Notes: a model not told the origin generated them from the letters alone. A DNA stretch of 7,838 nucleotides from an uncultured Clostridia bacterium (GCA_947177005.1 CAMWSZ010000126.1:1-7838), one strand, 5' to 3'; shown: positions 1 through 7,041, numbered from the stretch's first letter. Made by a program: numbers and translations.

Positions 1-986
1 GCTGTATGGGCTTTGGCGACGCCGGGAACGGCCAGCACTCCTGGACCATTGACGAAGAACATTCCCGTGAGATCATCAAGCGGGCGCTGGAATTGGGTGT
101 GAATTTCTTTGATACCGCCATTGGTTATCAGAGCGGCACCAGTGAGCAGTATGTAGGGCGGGCCGTCCGGGATTTTGCCAAGCGGGAGGATGTGGTGGTG
201 GCCACAAAGTTTCTCCCCCGCACCGGGGACGAAATTGCGGCGGGCATCACCGGCCAGCAGCATATTGAGCGGATGCTGAATACCAGCCTGAGCAACCTGG
301 GACTGGATTATGTCGATCTCTATATCTACCATATGTGGGACTACCAGACCCCTCTTTATGAGATCATGGACGGGCTGAACAATATGGTAAAGGCGGGCAA
401 GGCCCGGTATATCGGTATCTCCAACTGCTTCGCGTGGCAGCTTGCCAAGGCCAACGCCCTGGCGGAAAAGGAAGGCTTCGCCAAATTTGTATCCATCCAG
501 GGCCACTATAACCTGATTTTCCGGGAGGAAGATCGGGAGATGGCGAAGCTCTGCGCAGAGGACAACATCGCCATGACACCGTACAGCGCATTGGCGGGCG
601 GACGGCTCTCCAAGCGTCCCGGTGAAACCTCCAAGCGGCTCCAGGAGGACAGCTACGCCAAGCTGAAGTATGACAGCACCGCAGAGCAGGACGGCGAGAT
701 CATCCGCCGGGTGGCGGAGTTGGCAGACAAACACGGTGTTACAATGACGGAGGTATCTTTGGCATGGCTGCTGACAAAGGTGACGGCCCCGGTGGTAGGT
801 GCTACAAAACTCCACCACATTGAGGGCGCGGCCAAGGCGGTTGACTTGGTATTGACTGCGGAGGAACGGACCTATCTGGAGGAACCCTATGTTCCCCACG
901 CTCTGGTAGGCGTGATGGCGCAGAACACCGCCTCTGCGGCGAAAAAGCCCCATGTCTGGAGTACCGGCAATCAGGAAATCAAGTAA
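1..986 (+). CDS. Aldo/keto reductase, 5' end outside the window
   Basis: NAD(P)H-dependent oxidoreductase of the aldo/keto reductase superfamily, a cytosolic TIM barrel that reduces carbonyls to alcohols. The frame is open through the first bases: the codons before the ATG at position 6 read Gly-Cys, giving GCMGFGDAG, a usual internal stretch near the first barrel strand. The true start is therefore upstream and roughly 15-25 residues are missing. Counting from that ATG, the catalytic tetrad is visible as Asp36 (NFFDTAIGY), Tyr41, Lys68 (VVVATKF) and His109 (LYIYHMW). Later family motifs are GISN (137-140), the QGHYNLIFRE segment, TPYSALAGGRL (191-201) and VVGATK near the cofactor-binding end. 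The sequence resembles the YajO-like subgroup, but the substrate cannot be read from it. The SLH-flavodoxin gene starts 25 bases downstream, so the two are probably co-transcribed. Confidence 0.93.
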   Translation, partial: CMGFGDAGNGQHSWTIDEEHSREIIKRALELGVNFFDTAIGYQSGTSEQYVGRAVRDFAKREDVVVATKFLPRTGDEIAAGITGQQHIERMLNTSLSNLGLDYVDLYIYHMWDYQTPLYEIMDGLNNMVKAGKARYIGISNCFAWQLAKANALAEKEGFAKFVSIQGHYNLIFREEDREMAKLCAEDNIAMTPYSALAGGRLSKRPGETSKRLQEDSYAKLKYDSTAEQDGEIIRRVAELADKHGVTMTEVSLAWLLTKVTAPVVGATKLHHIEGAAKAVDLVLTAEERTYLEEPYVPHALVGVMAQNTASAAKKPHVWSTGNQEIK

Positions 987-1002
987 GGACAATTCAGAAA
1001 GT

Positions 1003-1032
1003 AAGGAAACAATGAACATGAAAAATGTGTAA
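1003..1032 (+). promoter_or_regulatory. Ribosome binding site and interrupted start of the SLH-flavodoxin gene
   Basis: AAGGA at 1003-1007 is followed by ATG at 1012 (4-base spacing) and ATG at 1018 (10-base spacing). Both are in the same frame as the SLH-flavodoxin reading frame. Translation from 1018 gives M-K-N-V and then TAA at 1030-1032, followed in frame by KFGAMILALILAFSLAV. Reading a sense codon at 1030 would give a textbook signal peptide with a lysine-bearing n-region. This is therefore most likely the original start, broken by a single-base change such as AAA or CAA to TAA. Confidence 0.7.
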
Positions 1033-1044
1033 AAATTTGGTGCG

Positions 1045-2178
1045 ATGATCTTGGCACTGATTCTGGCGTTCAGTCTCGCAGTCCCGGCATTTGCCGCCGT
1101 GGAGGACACCGGCTTTTCCGATGTGGATGCCAATGCGTGGTATGCCGGGGCGGTCATCTACTGCCGGGAGCATAATCTGATGGCTGGCACTGGCAACGAT
1201 CAGTTTGCCCCGGAGAACAATCTGACCCGTGCGCAGCTTGCCGCCGTCCTTTATCGAATCGAGGAAACCCCGGCAGTGACAGGTACGGACGCTTTTACGG
1301 ATACCCCTGACGGCGCATGGTATCATGATGCTGTACTGTGGGTTTCTCAGCAGGGCCTCATTGGCGGCTACGGCGGCGGGCTGTTTGGCCCGAACGATTC
1401 TGTTACCCGTGAGCAAATGGCCACTATTTTCTGGCGCTATGCGGGAAGTCCCGCCGCCGGCAGTGAAAACACCTTTGCCGATGAAGCGGACATTGCCGCT
1501 TATGCCGCCACTGCCGTGGACTGGTCCGACAGCAACAGCATCGTCCGTCCCGTTTCCAGCGGAACCTTCGCACCCAAGAGCAATGCCACCCGCGCCCAGG
1601 TCGCCGATGCGCTGATGAACTTTGACCGTACACAGCAGACCGTTCCTACTGCTCCCACCAAGCCTGACCCCACACCCAGCGAAGGGGGCCGCGTTCTAAT
1701 CGCCTACTTCTCCGCCACCAATAACACAGAGGGTATTGCAAATCATCTGGACGCCATTCTGGATGCCGGAATCTATGAGATTACACCGGAGACGCCCTAT
1801 ACCTCTGCTGACCTGAACTACAACACCGACTGCCGCGCCAACCGGGAACAGAATGACGCCAGCGCCCGCCCCGCTATTTCCGGCAGCGTGGACAACATGG
1901 AGCAGTACGATGTGATTTTCCTGGGCTATCCTATTTGGTGGGGGCAGGCTCCGAAGATCATCTACACCTTCTTGGAAAGCTATGATCTCGGCGGCAAGAC
2001 CATTGTGCCGTTTTGCACCTCCGGCAGCAGCGGCATCGGCTCCAGCGCCGCGAACCTCTATTCTCTGGCCAGCGGTGCCACTTGGCTGGACGGCCAGCGG
2101 TTCAGCGGCAGCACCTCCCGTTCTGCTGTGGAGACTTGGGTAAACGGCCTGGGACTGACACTGACCCCTGCGGCCTGA
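1045..2178 (+). CDS. Secreted SLH-domain protein with C-terminal flavodoxin domain; natural start interrupted by a stop
   Basis: Predicted cell-surface flavoprotein. Numbering is from the ATG at 1045, the first start after the in-frame TAA at 1030. Residues 1-17 are a hydrophobic signal core ending in AFA, a probable signal-peptidase site. Three SLH domains follow at about 24-73, 84-133 and 144-193, each with an FxD...TRxQ pattern; the third is the most divergent. SLH domains bind secondary cell-wall polymers, so the protein is probably held on the wall. A Pro/Thr-rich linker (about 197-213) leads to a flavodoxin-like domain (216-370). Its FMN phosphate loop is FSATNNTEG (222-230), and GYPIWWGQAP lies near 294-303. 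The start at 1045 has no good Shine-Dalgarno and no positive n-region, whereas the upstream start at 1018 has both but is cut by the stop. The gene may be a recent pseudogene, be expressed weakly by reinitiation 12 bases after the stop, or reflect a sequencing error. Confidence 0.85.
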   Translation: MILALILAFSLAVPAFAAVEDTGFSDVDANAWYAGAVIYCREHNLMAGTGNDQFAPENNLTRAQLAAVLYRIEETPAVTGTDAFTDTPDGAWYHDAVLWVSQQGLIGGYGGGLFGPNDSVTREQMATIFWRYAGSPAAGSENTFADEADIAAYAATAVDWSDSNSIVRPVSSGTFAPKSNATRAQVADALMNFDRTQQTVPTAPTKPDPTPSEGGRVLIAYFSATNNTEGIANHLDAILDAGIYEITPETPYTSADLNYNTDCRANREQNDASARPAISGSVDNMEQYDVIFLGYPIWWGQAPKIIYTFLESYDLGGKTIVPFCTSGSSGIGSSAANLYSLASGATWLDGQRFSGSTSRSAVETWVNGLGLTLTPAA

Positions 2179-2191
2179 CATATTGGATGCT

Positions 2192-2227
2192 AAAAGCGCC
2201 TCATCCCAAGTGGGGTGAGGCGTTTTT
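2192..2227 (+). terminator. Intrinsic terminator after the SLH-flavodoxin gene
   Basis: The arms 2197-2207 and 2212-2222 form an uninterrupted 11-bp stem (one G-U pair) with the tetraloop AAGT, followed by five T at 2223-2227. Four A at 2192-2195 precede the stem, so it could also act on the opposite strand. It lies 13 bases after the stop codon and ends 21 bases before the next start codon. Confidence 0.92.
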
Positions 2228-2248
2228 CCACAAAATTGGAGTTGAAAA

Positions 2249-3646
2249 ATGAAAAACAGATTACTTCGGATGATAGAGCCCAAAACAAATATTGACAGCG
2301 GGCGGAAAATTTTTTCCGATGCCTCACTGATGAAGATGATTATCCCGCTGTTTTTCGAGCAGCTTCTTACGATGATGGTGGGCATTGCCGACACTTTCAT
2401 GATCAGTTATGCCGGAGACGCGGCGGTATCCGGTGTGTCTCTGGTCAATATGTTCGTCACAGTGTTTATTTATCTCTTTACCGCCCTGGCCTCTGGCGGC
2501 GCGGTGGTAGTCAGCCAGTATACCGGCAGCGGAAGCCGGGAAAACGCAGACCGCTCCGCCGGTCAGCTGCTTGCTGCTGCAACTGTGATCTCCGTTGTAT
2601 TGATGGGGGCAACCCTGATCTGGAACCCTCAGCTACTTCAATTCCTCTTTCGCCGGATTGAACCGGATGTGATGGACGCCTGCGTGATTTATCTTCGTAT
2701 TATGGCGCTTTCCTTCCCAGCTCTGGCAGTCTATAATGCGGGAGCCGCTCTATGCCGGAGTACGGGGCGGACGGATATGACCATGAAAATATCCATTGCG
2801 TCAAACATCATCAACGTAGCAGGCAACGCCATTGGAATTTTTCTGCTTCAGGCCGGAGTAGCCGGAGTAGCGTATCCAACCCTGATTGCCAGGACTTTTT
2901 CCGCTGTGGTCATTACGGTTGTGTGCTTTGATCAGGCCCAGGCCGTTTCCTATCAATGGCGAAACATCCTGACATGGCAACCGGCTATGGTTCGGCGCAT
3001 CTTGAACATTGCGGTTCCAAACGGGGTAGAGAACGGGTTGTTCCAGCTTGTGAAGGTGGCGCTCAGCAGCATCACCGCCCTGTTTGGCACCGCGCAGATT
3101 GCCGCCAATGGCATTGCGCAGAGTTTTTGGTCTTTAGCGGCCATGACCGGCGTGACTATGGGGCCTGTTTTCATTACGGTGATCGGACAGTGTATGGGAA
3201 GCGGTGATACAGAGGCGGCGGAATATTATTTCAAGAAGCTGTACCGCATGACCCTGGCTGGCTCCATTGTCTGGAACGTTCTGATTTTTGCAGTGACACC
3301 CGCAGTCATGCTGGCATACCCCCTCTCGGATGAGATTATTCATCTGGTTATTGTTCTTGTTCTCATACACAACCTGTTCAACGCTGCCGCATTTCCCGCA
3401 TCCGGCGCACTGCCCAACGGCCTGCGGGCAGCAGGAGACGTTCGCTACACGATGTATGTTGCGGTCGCCTCCACGATCATCATCCGCTTTGTACTGTCGG
3501 TTGTCCTGGGTATTTGGATGGATTTAGGCGTGATTGGGGTTGCAGCCGCAATGTGCTGTGACTGGGTGGTGAGGGCTGTGCTGTTCCTTCACCGTTTCCA
3601 TACCGGTCAATGGAAAAATTTTCAAGTGATTGAAGAAACAGATTAA
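2249..3646 (+). CDS. MATE-family multidrug/cation efflux transporter
   Basis: Integral membrane antiporter of the MATE (multidrug and toxic compound extrusion) family, expected to expel cationic or other small compounds using a sodium or proton gradient. The 465 residues match the usual family length of about 450 and contain about twelve hydrophobic segments from residue 28 on. The N-terminal signature is clear: IIPLFFEQLLTMMVGIADTF (31-50), then AVSGVSLVN and the GSGSRENADRSAG loop (93-105). The two halves show the expected internal duplication: CRSTGRTDMTMK (169-180) in the first matches GLRAAGDVRYTMYV (391-404) in the second. The start is fixed by GGAG at 2238-2241, 7 bases before the ATG. 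The gene follows a strong terminator by 21 bases and no convincing promoter is visible in between, so it depends on readthrough or on a promoter inside the preceding gene. The substrate is unknown. Confidence 0.94.
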   Translation: MKNRLLRMIEPKTNIDSGRKIFSDASLMKMIIPLFFEQLLTMMVGIADTFMISYAGDAAVSGVSLVNMFVTVFIYLFTALASGGAVVVSQYTGSGSRENADRSAGQLLAAATVISVVLMGATLIWNPQLLQFLFRRIEPDVMDACVIYLRIMALSFPALAVYNAGAALCRSTGRTDMTMKISIASNIINVAGNAIGIFLLQAGVAGVAYPTLIARTFSAVVITVVCFDQAQAVSYQWRNILTWQPAMVRRILNIAVPNGVENGLFQLVKVALSSITALFGTAQIAANGIAQSFWSLAAMTGVTMGPVFITVIGQCMGSGDTEAAEYYFKKLYRMTLAGSIVWNVLIFAVTPAVMLAYPLSDEIIHLVIVLVLIHNLFNAAAFPASGALPNGLRAAGDVRYTMYVAVASTIIIRFVLSVVLGIWMDLGVIGVAAAMCCDWVVRAVLFLHRFHTGQWKNFQVIEETD

Positions 3647-3687
3647 CCCGATTGGTGAAATAACCATATTTGATGTACTGCGGCGGG

Positions 3688-3889
3688 GAGCGGTCTATCT
3701 TTGGTACTCCTTCGAAAATTCGTGCCGCTTCATCCGTTATTTTGATGTTTGCTGAGCGGGCTGTTGGCTGCCCCCTTGTCTTAGCGTATCCCAGCGGCTA
3801 AGGTGGCATTTACGTCTCCTTGGCTGCGGGGATCGTGGGCGAACAAGGGGTCCGGCCACCAGTCTGCACAGTTTTCTCTGTGCCTTTTT
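3688..3889 (+). ncRNA. Candidate structured non-coding RNA (three-way junction with possible pseudoknot), family unknown
   Basis: No plus-strand gene with a credible start occupies this gap, but nested complementary segments do. Helix A pairs 3688-3693 with 3725-3730. Helix P1 pairs 3772-3779 (CCCCTTGT) with 3843-3850 (ACAAGGGG), 8 perfect pairs. P1 encloses P2 (3780-3785 CTTAGC with 3797-3802 GCTAAG) and P3 (3812-3819 with 3828-3836, one bulge and one G-U), forming a three-way junction. GTGGC at 3803-3807, inside P1, is complementary to GCCAC at 3855-3859 outside it, which would make a pseudoknot. A terminator hairpin with a U-tract closes the unit at 3866-3889 on the plus strand. The 5' end is not defined; it could be an independent RNA or the processed 3' part of the MATE transcript. 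Large conserved Firmicutes RNAs such as the raiA motif are worth testing as an identity. The pairing is seen in the sequence; function and family are inferred. Confidence 0.5.
3866..3889 (+). terminator. Intrinsic terminator at the end of the structured RNA region
   Basis: GCACAG (3866-3871) pairs with CTGTGC (3878-3883) around the loop TTTTCT, followed by CTTTTT to 3889. The stem is only 6 bp, but the T-tract sits on the plus-strand side. It would end transcripts from the MATE gene or the RNA candidate before the downstream promoter. Confidence 0.7.
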
Positions 3890-3908
3890 GACTTTATCAA
3901 AAAAGAAC

Positions 3909-3937
3909 TTGCAAACCTTTTTTCAAATTGATATACT
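3909..3937 (+). promoter_or_regulatory. Sigma-A-type promoter for the MORN/HEPN operon
   Basis: TTGCAA at 3909-3914 (4 of 6 matches to the -35 consensus) and TATACT at 3932-3937 (5 of 6 matches to the -10) are separated by exactly 17 bases. The predicted transcription start is near 3944, leaving a leader of about 130 nt before the ATG at 4078. The promoter lies just after a terminator and before a gene with a strong ribosome binding site. Confidence 0.65.
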
Positions 3938-3974
3938 GTCCATTATAAGGCACTTCCCATTTGAACTGAAGTCT

Positions 3975-3994
3975 TGTGACGGCCGGTTGTCACA
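3975..3994 (+). repeat. Inverted repeat in the operon leader, possible operator or RNA hairpin
   Basis: TGTGAC (3975-3980) and GTCACA (3989-3994) form a perfect 6-bp palindrome around the 8-base spacer GGCCGGTT, about 30 bases after the predicted transcription start. It could be a repressor operator or a leader hairpin. The spacing does not fit the CRP consensus, which has a 6-base gap between TGTGA and TCACA. The rest of the leader to 4066 shows no further strong structure. Confidence 0.35.
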
Positions 3995-4077
3995 CACCTT
4001 ATCGCATCTTATGAGATTTGCCTGTGCTTGTTTTTGAGCGGCGCATCTGTAACTTTTTACGAAACTGGAGGTTCATA

Positions 4078-5316
4078 ATGGCTAAAAAAGAACAACACAC
4101 TGTTCCTATGACGCGGTCTGAAAAAGAGCTCATGAAGACGAGAATAGATCCAGGCAAATCTATCTTAAAAATAGACAAAAAAACTGGACTTATCATCATG
4201 ATTCTTGTGATTCTCCTGGCGGTTATTATCGGTATTGCGTGCAAGTACATATACGATAGACAAGAAGATAAAAAAGATAAACAAGAAATGAAAGAAGATC
4301 TACAAGTTCTGCTGTCTGCTCAACAGGCGGGAAATATGTCTCTGAGTAACATAGGGCACGGTTCCGGTGCGCATGTGCCGCATGAAATATCCATGGATCC
4401 GGTGGAAGTCGATGGAAAGCCCTTATCCGGATATGCGGTCGTTTCATTTAATACAAGCGACGGGCCATATGCGATGTATGACGGATATTTTGAGGAGGGC
4501 CTATTTAACGGACAGGGGTCTTATACGATATACTATCCCGGAACGAAGACCGCGGAATCTATATATACCGGGGAATGGAAGGATTCGCTTCCGAATGGGG
4601 TTGGAACCGGTAAGTCCTTCTATCAAGAAAACGGCGGGATGGAACTTTTATATTCTGGGACCTGGGTGGACGGCCAGATTAGCGGACCATCCTGTGAATA
4701 TACGTACTTTTGGCCAACTGGCGGAATTCATATTCAATACTCCGGCAGTATGCTGGATGGTAAGTTCAGCGGGATTGGAGATGAATATACGGAGTATTCG
4801 TCAACTGGTGCGATCCTATTCCAATATTCCGGCGACTTTCTTGACCATATGTTTAATGGCACCGGGAAATGCCTGGAATACGCAGAAGAGGGCACAGTGC
4901 TGAAATGCGTATACGAAGGGACCTGGAAGGATCAAAACCGGAACGGGACAGGCACAGCGACAGGCTACTATGAGGACGGAAAAACCATAAAATATGTGTA
5001 TGAAGGGGATTGGATCGACAATTCTCCAGAGGGAGAAGGTACATCGACAGTATATTACGAGGATGGAAAGACCATAAAATGGCAACACAACAGTCAGTGG
5101 AAAAATGGCTTTCCTGCCGGTAAGGGAACGTTCACAAAATATGACACGAACGGCGGAGTCCTGACCACAGGGGAGACCGACTGTACGATGGACGGGACTG
5201 ACATAACACTTAACACTTATTGGGATGTATCAACAGCAGATGAAGCGACTATGCACGAATTTACGGATTTTTTATCTGCCATTATGGATATGACGGCCTA
5301 TCACGAAGGAGAGTGA
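4078..5316 (+). CDS. Single-pass membrane protein with eight MORN-like repeats
   Basis: A 412-residue protein of unknown function. The start is set by GGAGG at 4067-4071, 6 bases before the ATG; an upstream in-frame TTG at 4018 has no such site. Residues 1-36 are charged and lysine-rich. Residues 37-58 (LIIMILVILLAVIIGIAC and flanks) form one transmembrane helix. Residues 60-83 are a charged, probably helical stalk. Residues 134-365 hold eight repeats beginning Y-x-G-x-W/F (for example YTGEWKDSLPNG, YEGTWKDQNRNG), with glycines typical of MORN beta-hairpins. About 45 acidic, non-repeat residues end the protein. The excess of positive charge before the helix suggests N-in, repeats-out topology, so the repeats may face the cell envelope. 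MORN repeats elsewhere bind lipids or proteins, and related MORN_2 repeats occur in YwqK-type antitoxins. The HEPN-like gene follows after 4 bases, so the two products probably act together. Confidence 0.88.
   Translation: MAKKEQHTVPMTRSEKELMKTRIDPGKSILKIDKKTGLIIMILVILLAVIIGIACKYIYDRQEDKKDKQEMKEDLQVLLSAQQAGNMSLSNIGHGSGAHVPHEISMDPVEVDGKPLSGYAVVSFNTSDGPYAMYDGYFEEGLFNGQGSYTIYYPGTKTAESIYTGEWKDSLPNGVGTGKSFYQENGGMELLYSGTWVDGQISGPSCEYTYFWPTGGIHIQYSGSMLDGKFSGIGDEYTEYSSTGAILFQYSGDFLDHMFNGTGKCLEYAEEGTVLKCVYEGTWKDQNRNGTGTATGYYEDGKTIKYVYEGDWIDNSPEGEGTSTVYYEDGKTIKWQHNSQWKNGFPAGKGTFTKYDTNGGVLTTGETDCTMDGTDITLNTYWDVSTADEATMHEFTDFLSAIMDMTAYHEGE
4477..5172 (+). repeat. Eight 29-codon coding repeats (MORN-like), period 87 bp
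   Basis: The repeat start residues are 134, 163, 192, 221, 250, 279, 308 and 337 of the MORN protein, always 29 residues apart with no insertion or deletion. Seven begin with Tyr; the eighth begins with His and is degenerate (HNSQWKNGFPAGKG). Repeats 6 and 7 are closest, sharing the segment YYEDGKTIK. At DNA level the copies are well diverged, so this is an old protein repeat rather than a recent tandem duplication. Confidence 0.85.
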
Positions 5317-5320
5317 ACCT

Positions 5321-7006
5321 ATGTTGCGGCAAAAGTTCAGATATGACGGTTACGAACAACTCCTGAAGCAGCGGGAGTACAGCCAGGCGCAGGGATACTG
5401 TTCATCCTTCCCAAAAGATCAGAACGCTGTAATCTGCGGATGGTATGCCCAATATTTCCTGCTGCGGCCCGAAACCGAGACTTCATTTCTTGAGTTGGAT
5501 GCTGCGATCAGGAGCATTCATTGGGACATCAAGTCGAAAGGGCAGCAAGGATATGATAAAAACGCCCTGTACCTTCTTGGGATACTGCTTTTTGAGCGGG
5601 GCTTTGAAAGGGAGGGTGACTATGTGCTGAAGACTGTCTCAGCTTTGAAAAAGACAAGGGAAAAGCTCTCCGAGGCCGAAAAGAATGCCAGAATCTATCG
5701 AGAGCTGCATTATTTTCAGAAGTGGGAGAACAGCCATCAAATGGAGGATCTGGAGGAGGCAGCGGACTGCTACGGGCACAGTGAGATCTGCTATCTCTAT
5801 GCTGATATGGTCCGGGAAAAAGGCGGCAGGCAGGATGTGGCGGATGGGTATGAGTTTCTTTACGCGGTGGACTATTGCGCGGTACGGATGGACAAGGCTA
5901 CTTATAATCGAAACCATATTGAATCTTATCTTGATCAGGTCCGCGATGACATCCGGAAAGATATCGGTTTTATCGCGTCCGATATGGCGGCAGTCAAAGA
6001 GAGCTTGTGTGGAATCGAGAGTCATCTGGAGGCTATGGTCCGAAAGATCGACGCCTTACCCGAGGCGGTATGCGCCTCTCTGCATCAGGAGTTTGGCACG
6101 TTTCGCGCCCAGATATCCGGACTGTCGGAGCAGATAGAAGATCAGGAGGAAACCGTCTGTTCCTTGGTCGAGAAAGCGCAGGCGCTTGACCTGGAGGTGC
6201 AGGACAGCCGGGATGCTATGCTGGAACTTAAGGCACTGGCGGAGCAGATCAGTGCTGCCGGTCAGGACCGGGAGGACCGTCTGACTCAGAGCATCAACGG
6301 TCTCAAGAATGCTATTCTTGAGAATAACAACCTCTTGCTGCAGGAGATCGTTGACGAGGCCGCAGCGGAAATTGACAGCCGTTTCCACGGCCGGCTTTCT
6401 AAAGCGGCAAGAGACTCCATTGTTACGGCCCTATTTACCCTGAATTTCTATAAAGAATTAAACGAAGCGCATGAACCTCTGGTAGAATACAGCGGCGTGG
6501 TTATCCTCGCCGCGAGCGCGTTGGAAATCGAGATCCATGAGCGGTTATACGAGCCTTTTGGCCTGTACATCCAGGAAGTCCATAAGCAGACGCTTCAAAG
6601 GCTTCTTCACAAGGATCCCAGATATCATTTCACGCTGGGATCTTTTGGGTTCGTTGTGGGTATCCGAGCGGTGACTGAGGGAATCGCAAGTGAACGGAAC
6701 AGGCTGTACAAGATGTTCAACGAGTTTGTTCAGGACAACAGCGATCTGTTTTCTTCTGATCCAAGATCCCTGTTCCAGTGCGGGCCAGACGGTAAATTGC
6801 CGCGCAAGCCGTTGGAAGACTTTGCCGGGCGTCTGCGTAAGTTGAGCAATATCAGGAACGATGCTGCACATATAAAGCCGATAACCTTGGAGAGAGCGGA
6901 GGAGGCATGCCAGCTGGCTTTTCTTTCACCTCAGGAACGTGCGGGTCTGGTGGCTAACGAGAGCATCTCCCTGCTTGAATTGTTACTAAAATCCTGTACC
7001 AAATAA
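5321..7006 (+). CDS. Coiled-coil protein with C-terminal HEPN-like domain
   Basis: A 561-residue protein with no transmembrane segment, presumably cytosolic. AGGAG at 5307-5311 lies inside the end of the preceding gene, 9 bases before the ATG, so the two genes are likely translationally coupled. Residues 1-190 are helical with TPR/SEL1-like character (for example NALYLLGILLFERGFEREGD, 81-100), low confidence. Residues 200-350 are rich in Glu, Gln, Lys and heptad hydrophobics, consistent with a long coiled coil for oligomerisation. Residues 365-556 look like a HEPN domain: a hydrophobic helix with VVILAASALEIEIHERLY (393-410), then IRNDAAH (511-517), which gives the Rx4H pattern R512-N513...H517 at bases 6854-6871. 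In HEPN RNases these Arg and His residues form the active site at a dimer interface; such proteins are common in toxin-antitoxin and abortive-infection systems. RNase activity is inferred, not shown, and a non-catalytic scaffold role is possible. A strong terminator follows. Confidence 0.87.
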   Translation: MLRQKFRYDGYEQLLKQREYSQAQGYCSSFPKDQNAVICGWYAQYFLLRPETETSFLELDAAIRSIHWDIKSKGQQGYDKNALYLLGILLFERGFEREGDYVLKTVSALKKTREKLSEAEKNARIYRELHYFQKWENSHQMEDLEEAADCYGHSEICYLYADMVREKGGRQDVADGYEFLYAVDYCAVRMDKATYNRNHIESYLDQVRDDIRKDIGFIASDMAAVKESLCGIESHLEAMVRKIDALPEAVCASLHQEFGTFRAQISGLSEQIEDQEETVCSLVEKAQALDLEVQDSRDAMLELKALAEQISAAGQDREDRLTQSINGLKNAILENNNLLLQEIVDEAAAEIDSRFHGRLSKAARDSIVTALFTLNFYKELNEAHEPLVEYSGVVILAASALEIEIHERLYEPFGLYIQEVHKQTLQRLLHKDPRYHFTLGSFGFVVGIRAVTEGIASERNRLYKMFNEFVQDNSDLFSSDPRSLFQCGPDGKLPRKPLEDFAGRLRKLSNIRNDAAHIKPITLERAEEACQLAFLSPQERAGLVANESISLLELLLKSCTK

Positions 7007-7041
7007 ATGTCTTTCTCGGATCGCTTCCAGCGTTAATAATT

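Noticed and set aside
1696..2400. Long minus-strand open frame of 234 codons
   Set aside because: It lies antisense to the flavodoxin domain and the MATE start and crosses the terminator; its composition is that of a shadow frame.
3674..3800. Plus-strand open stretch after the MATE gene starting MYCGGERS
   Set aside because: No ribosome binding site, short, and not recognisable as a protein; it covers the RNA-like structure.
3654..3809. Minus-strand frame with an AAGGAG-ATG start (ATG at 3809) that hits TAG after three codons and is then open into the MATE gene (including ANIKITDEAARIFEG)
   Set aside because: The early stop, lack of a natural end and overlap with a plus-strand helix network and terminator make a structured RNA a better explanation. 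A decayed small gene cannot be fully excluded.
3942..3947. Perfect TATAAT on the minus strand
   Set aside because: No suitable -35 at the right spacing and no minus-strand gene for it to drive.
3975..3994. CRP/FNR-like binding site
   Set aside because: The half-sites TGTGA and TCACA are separated by 10 bases rather than the required 6, so it is kept only as a generic palindrome.
4018..4077. Longer start of the MORN gene at a TTG (4018)
   Set aside because: No Shine-Dalgarno before it, whereas GGAGG sits 6 bases before the ATG at 4078.
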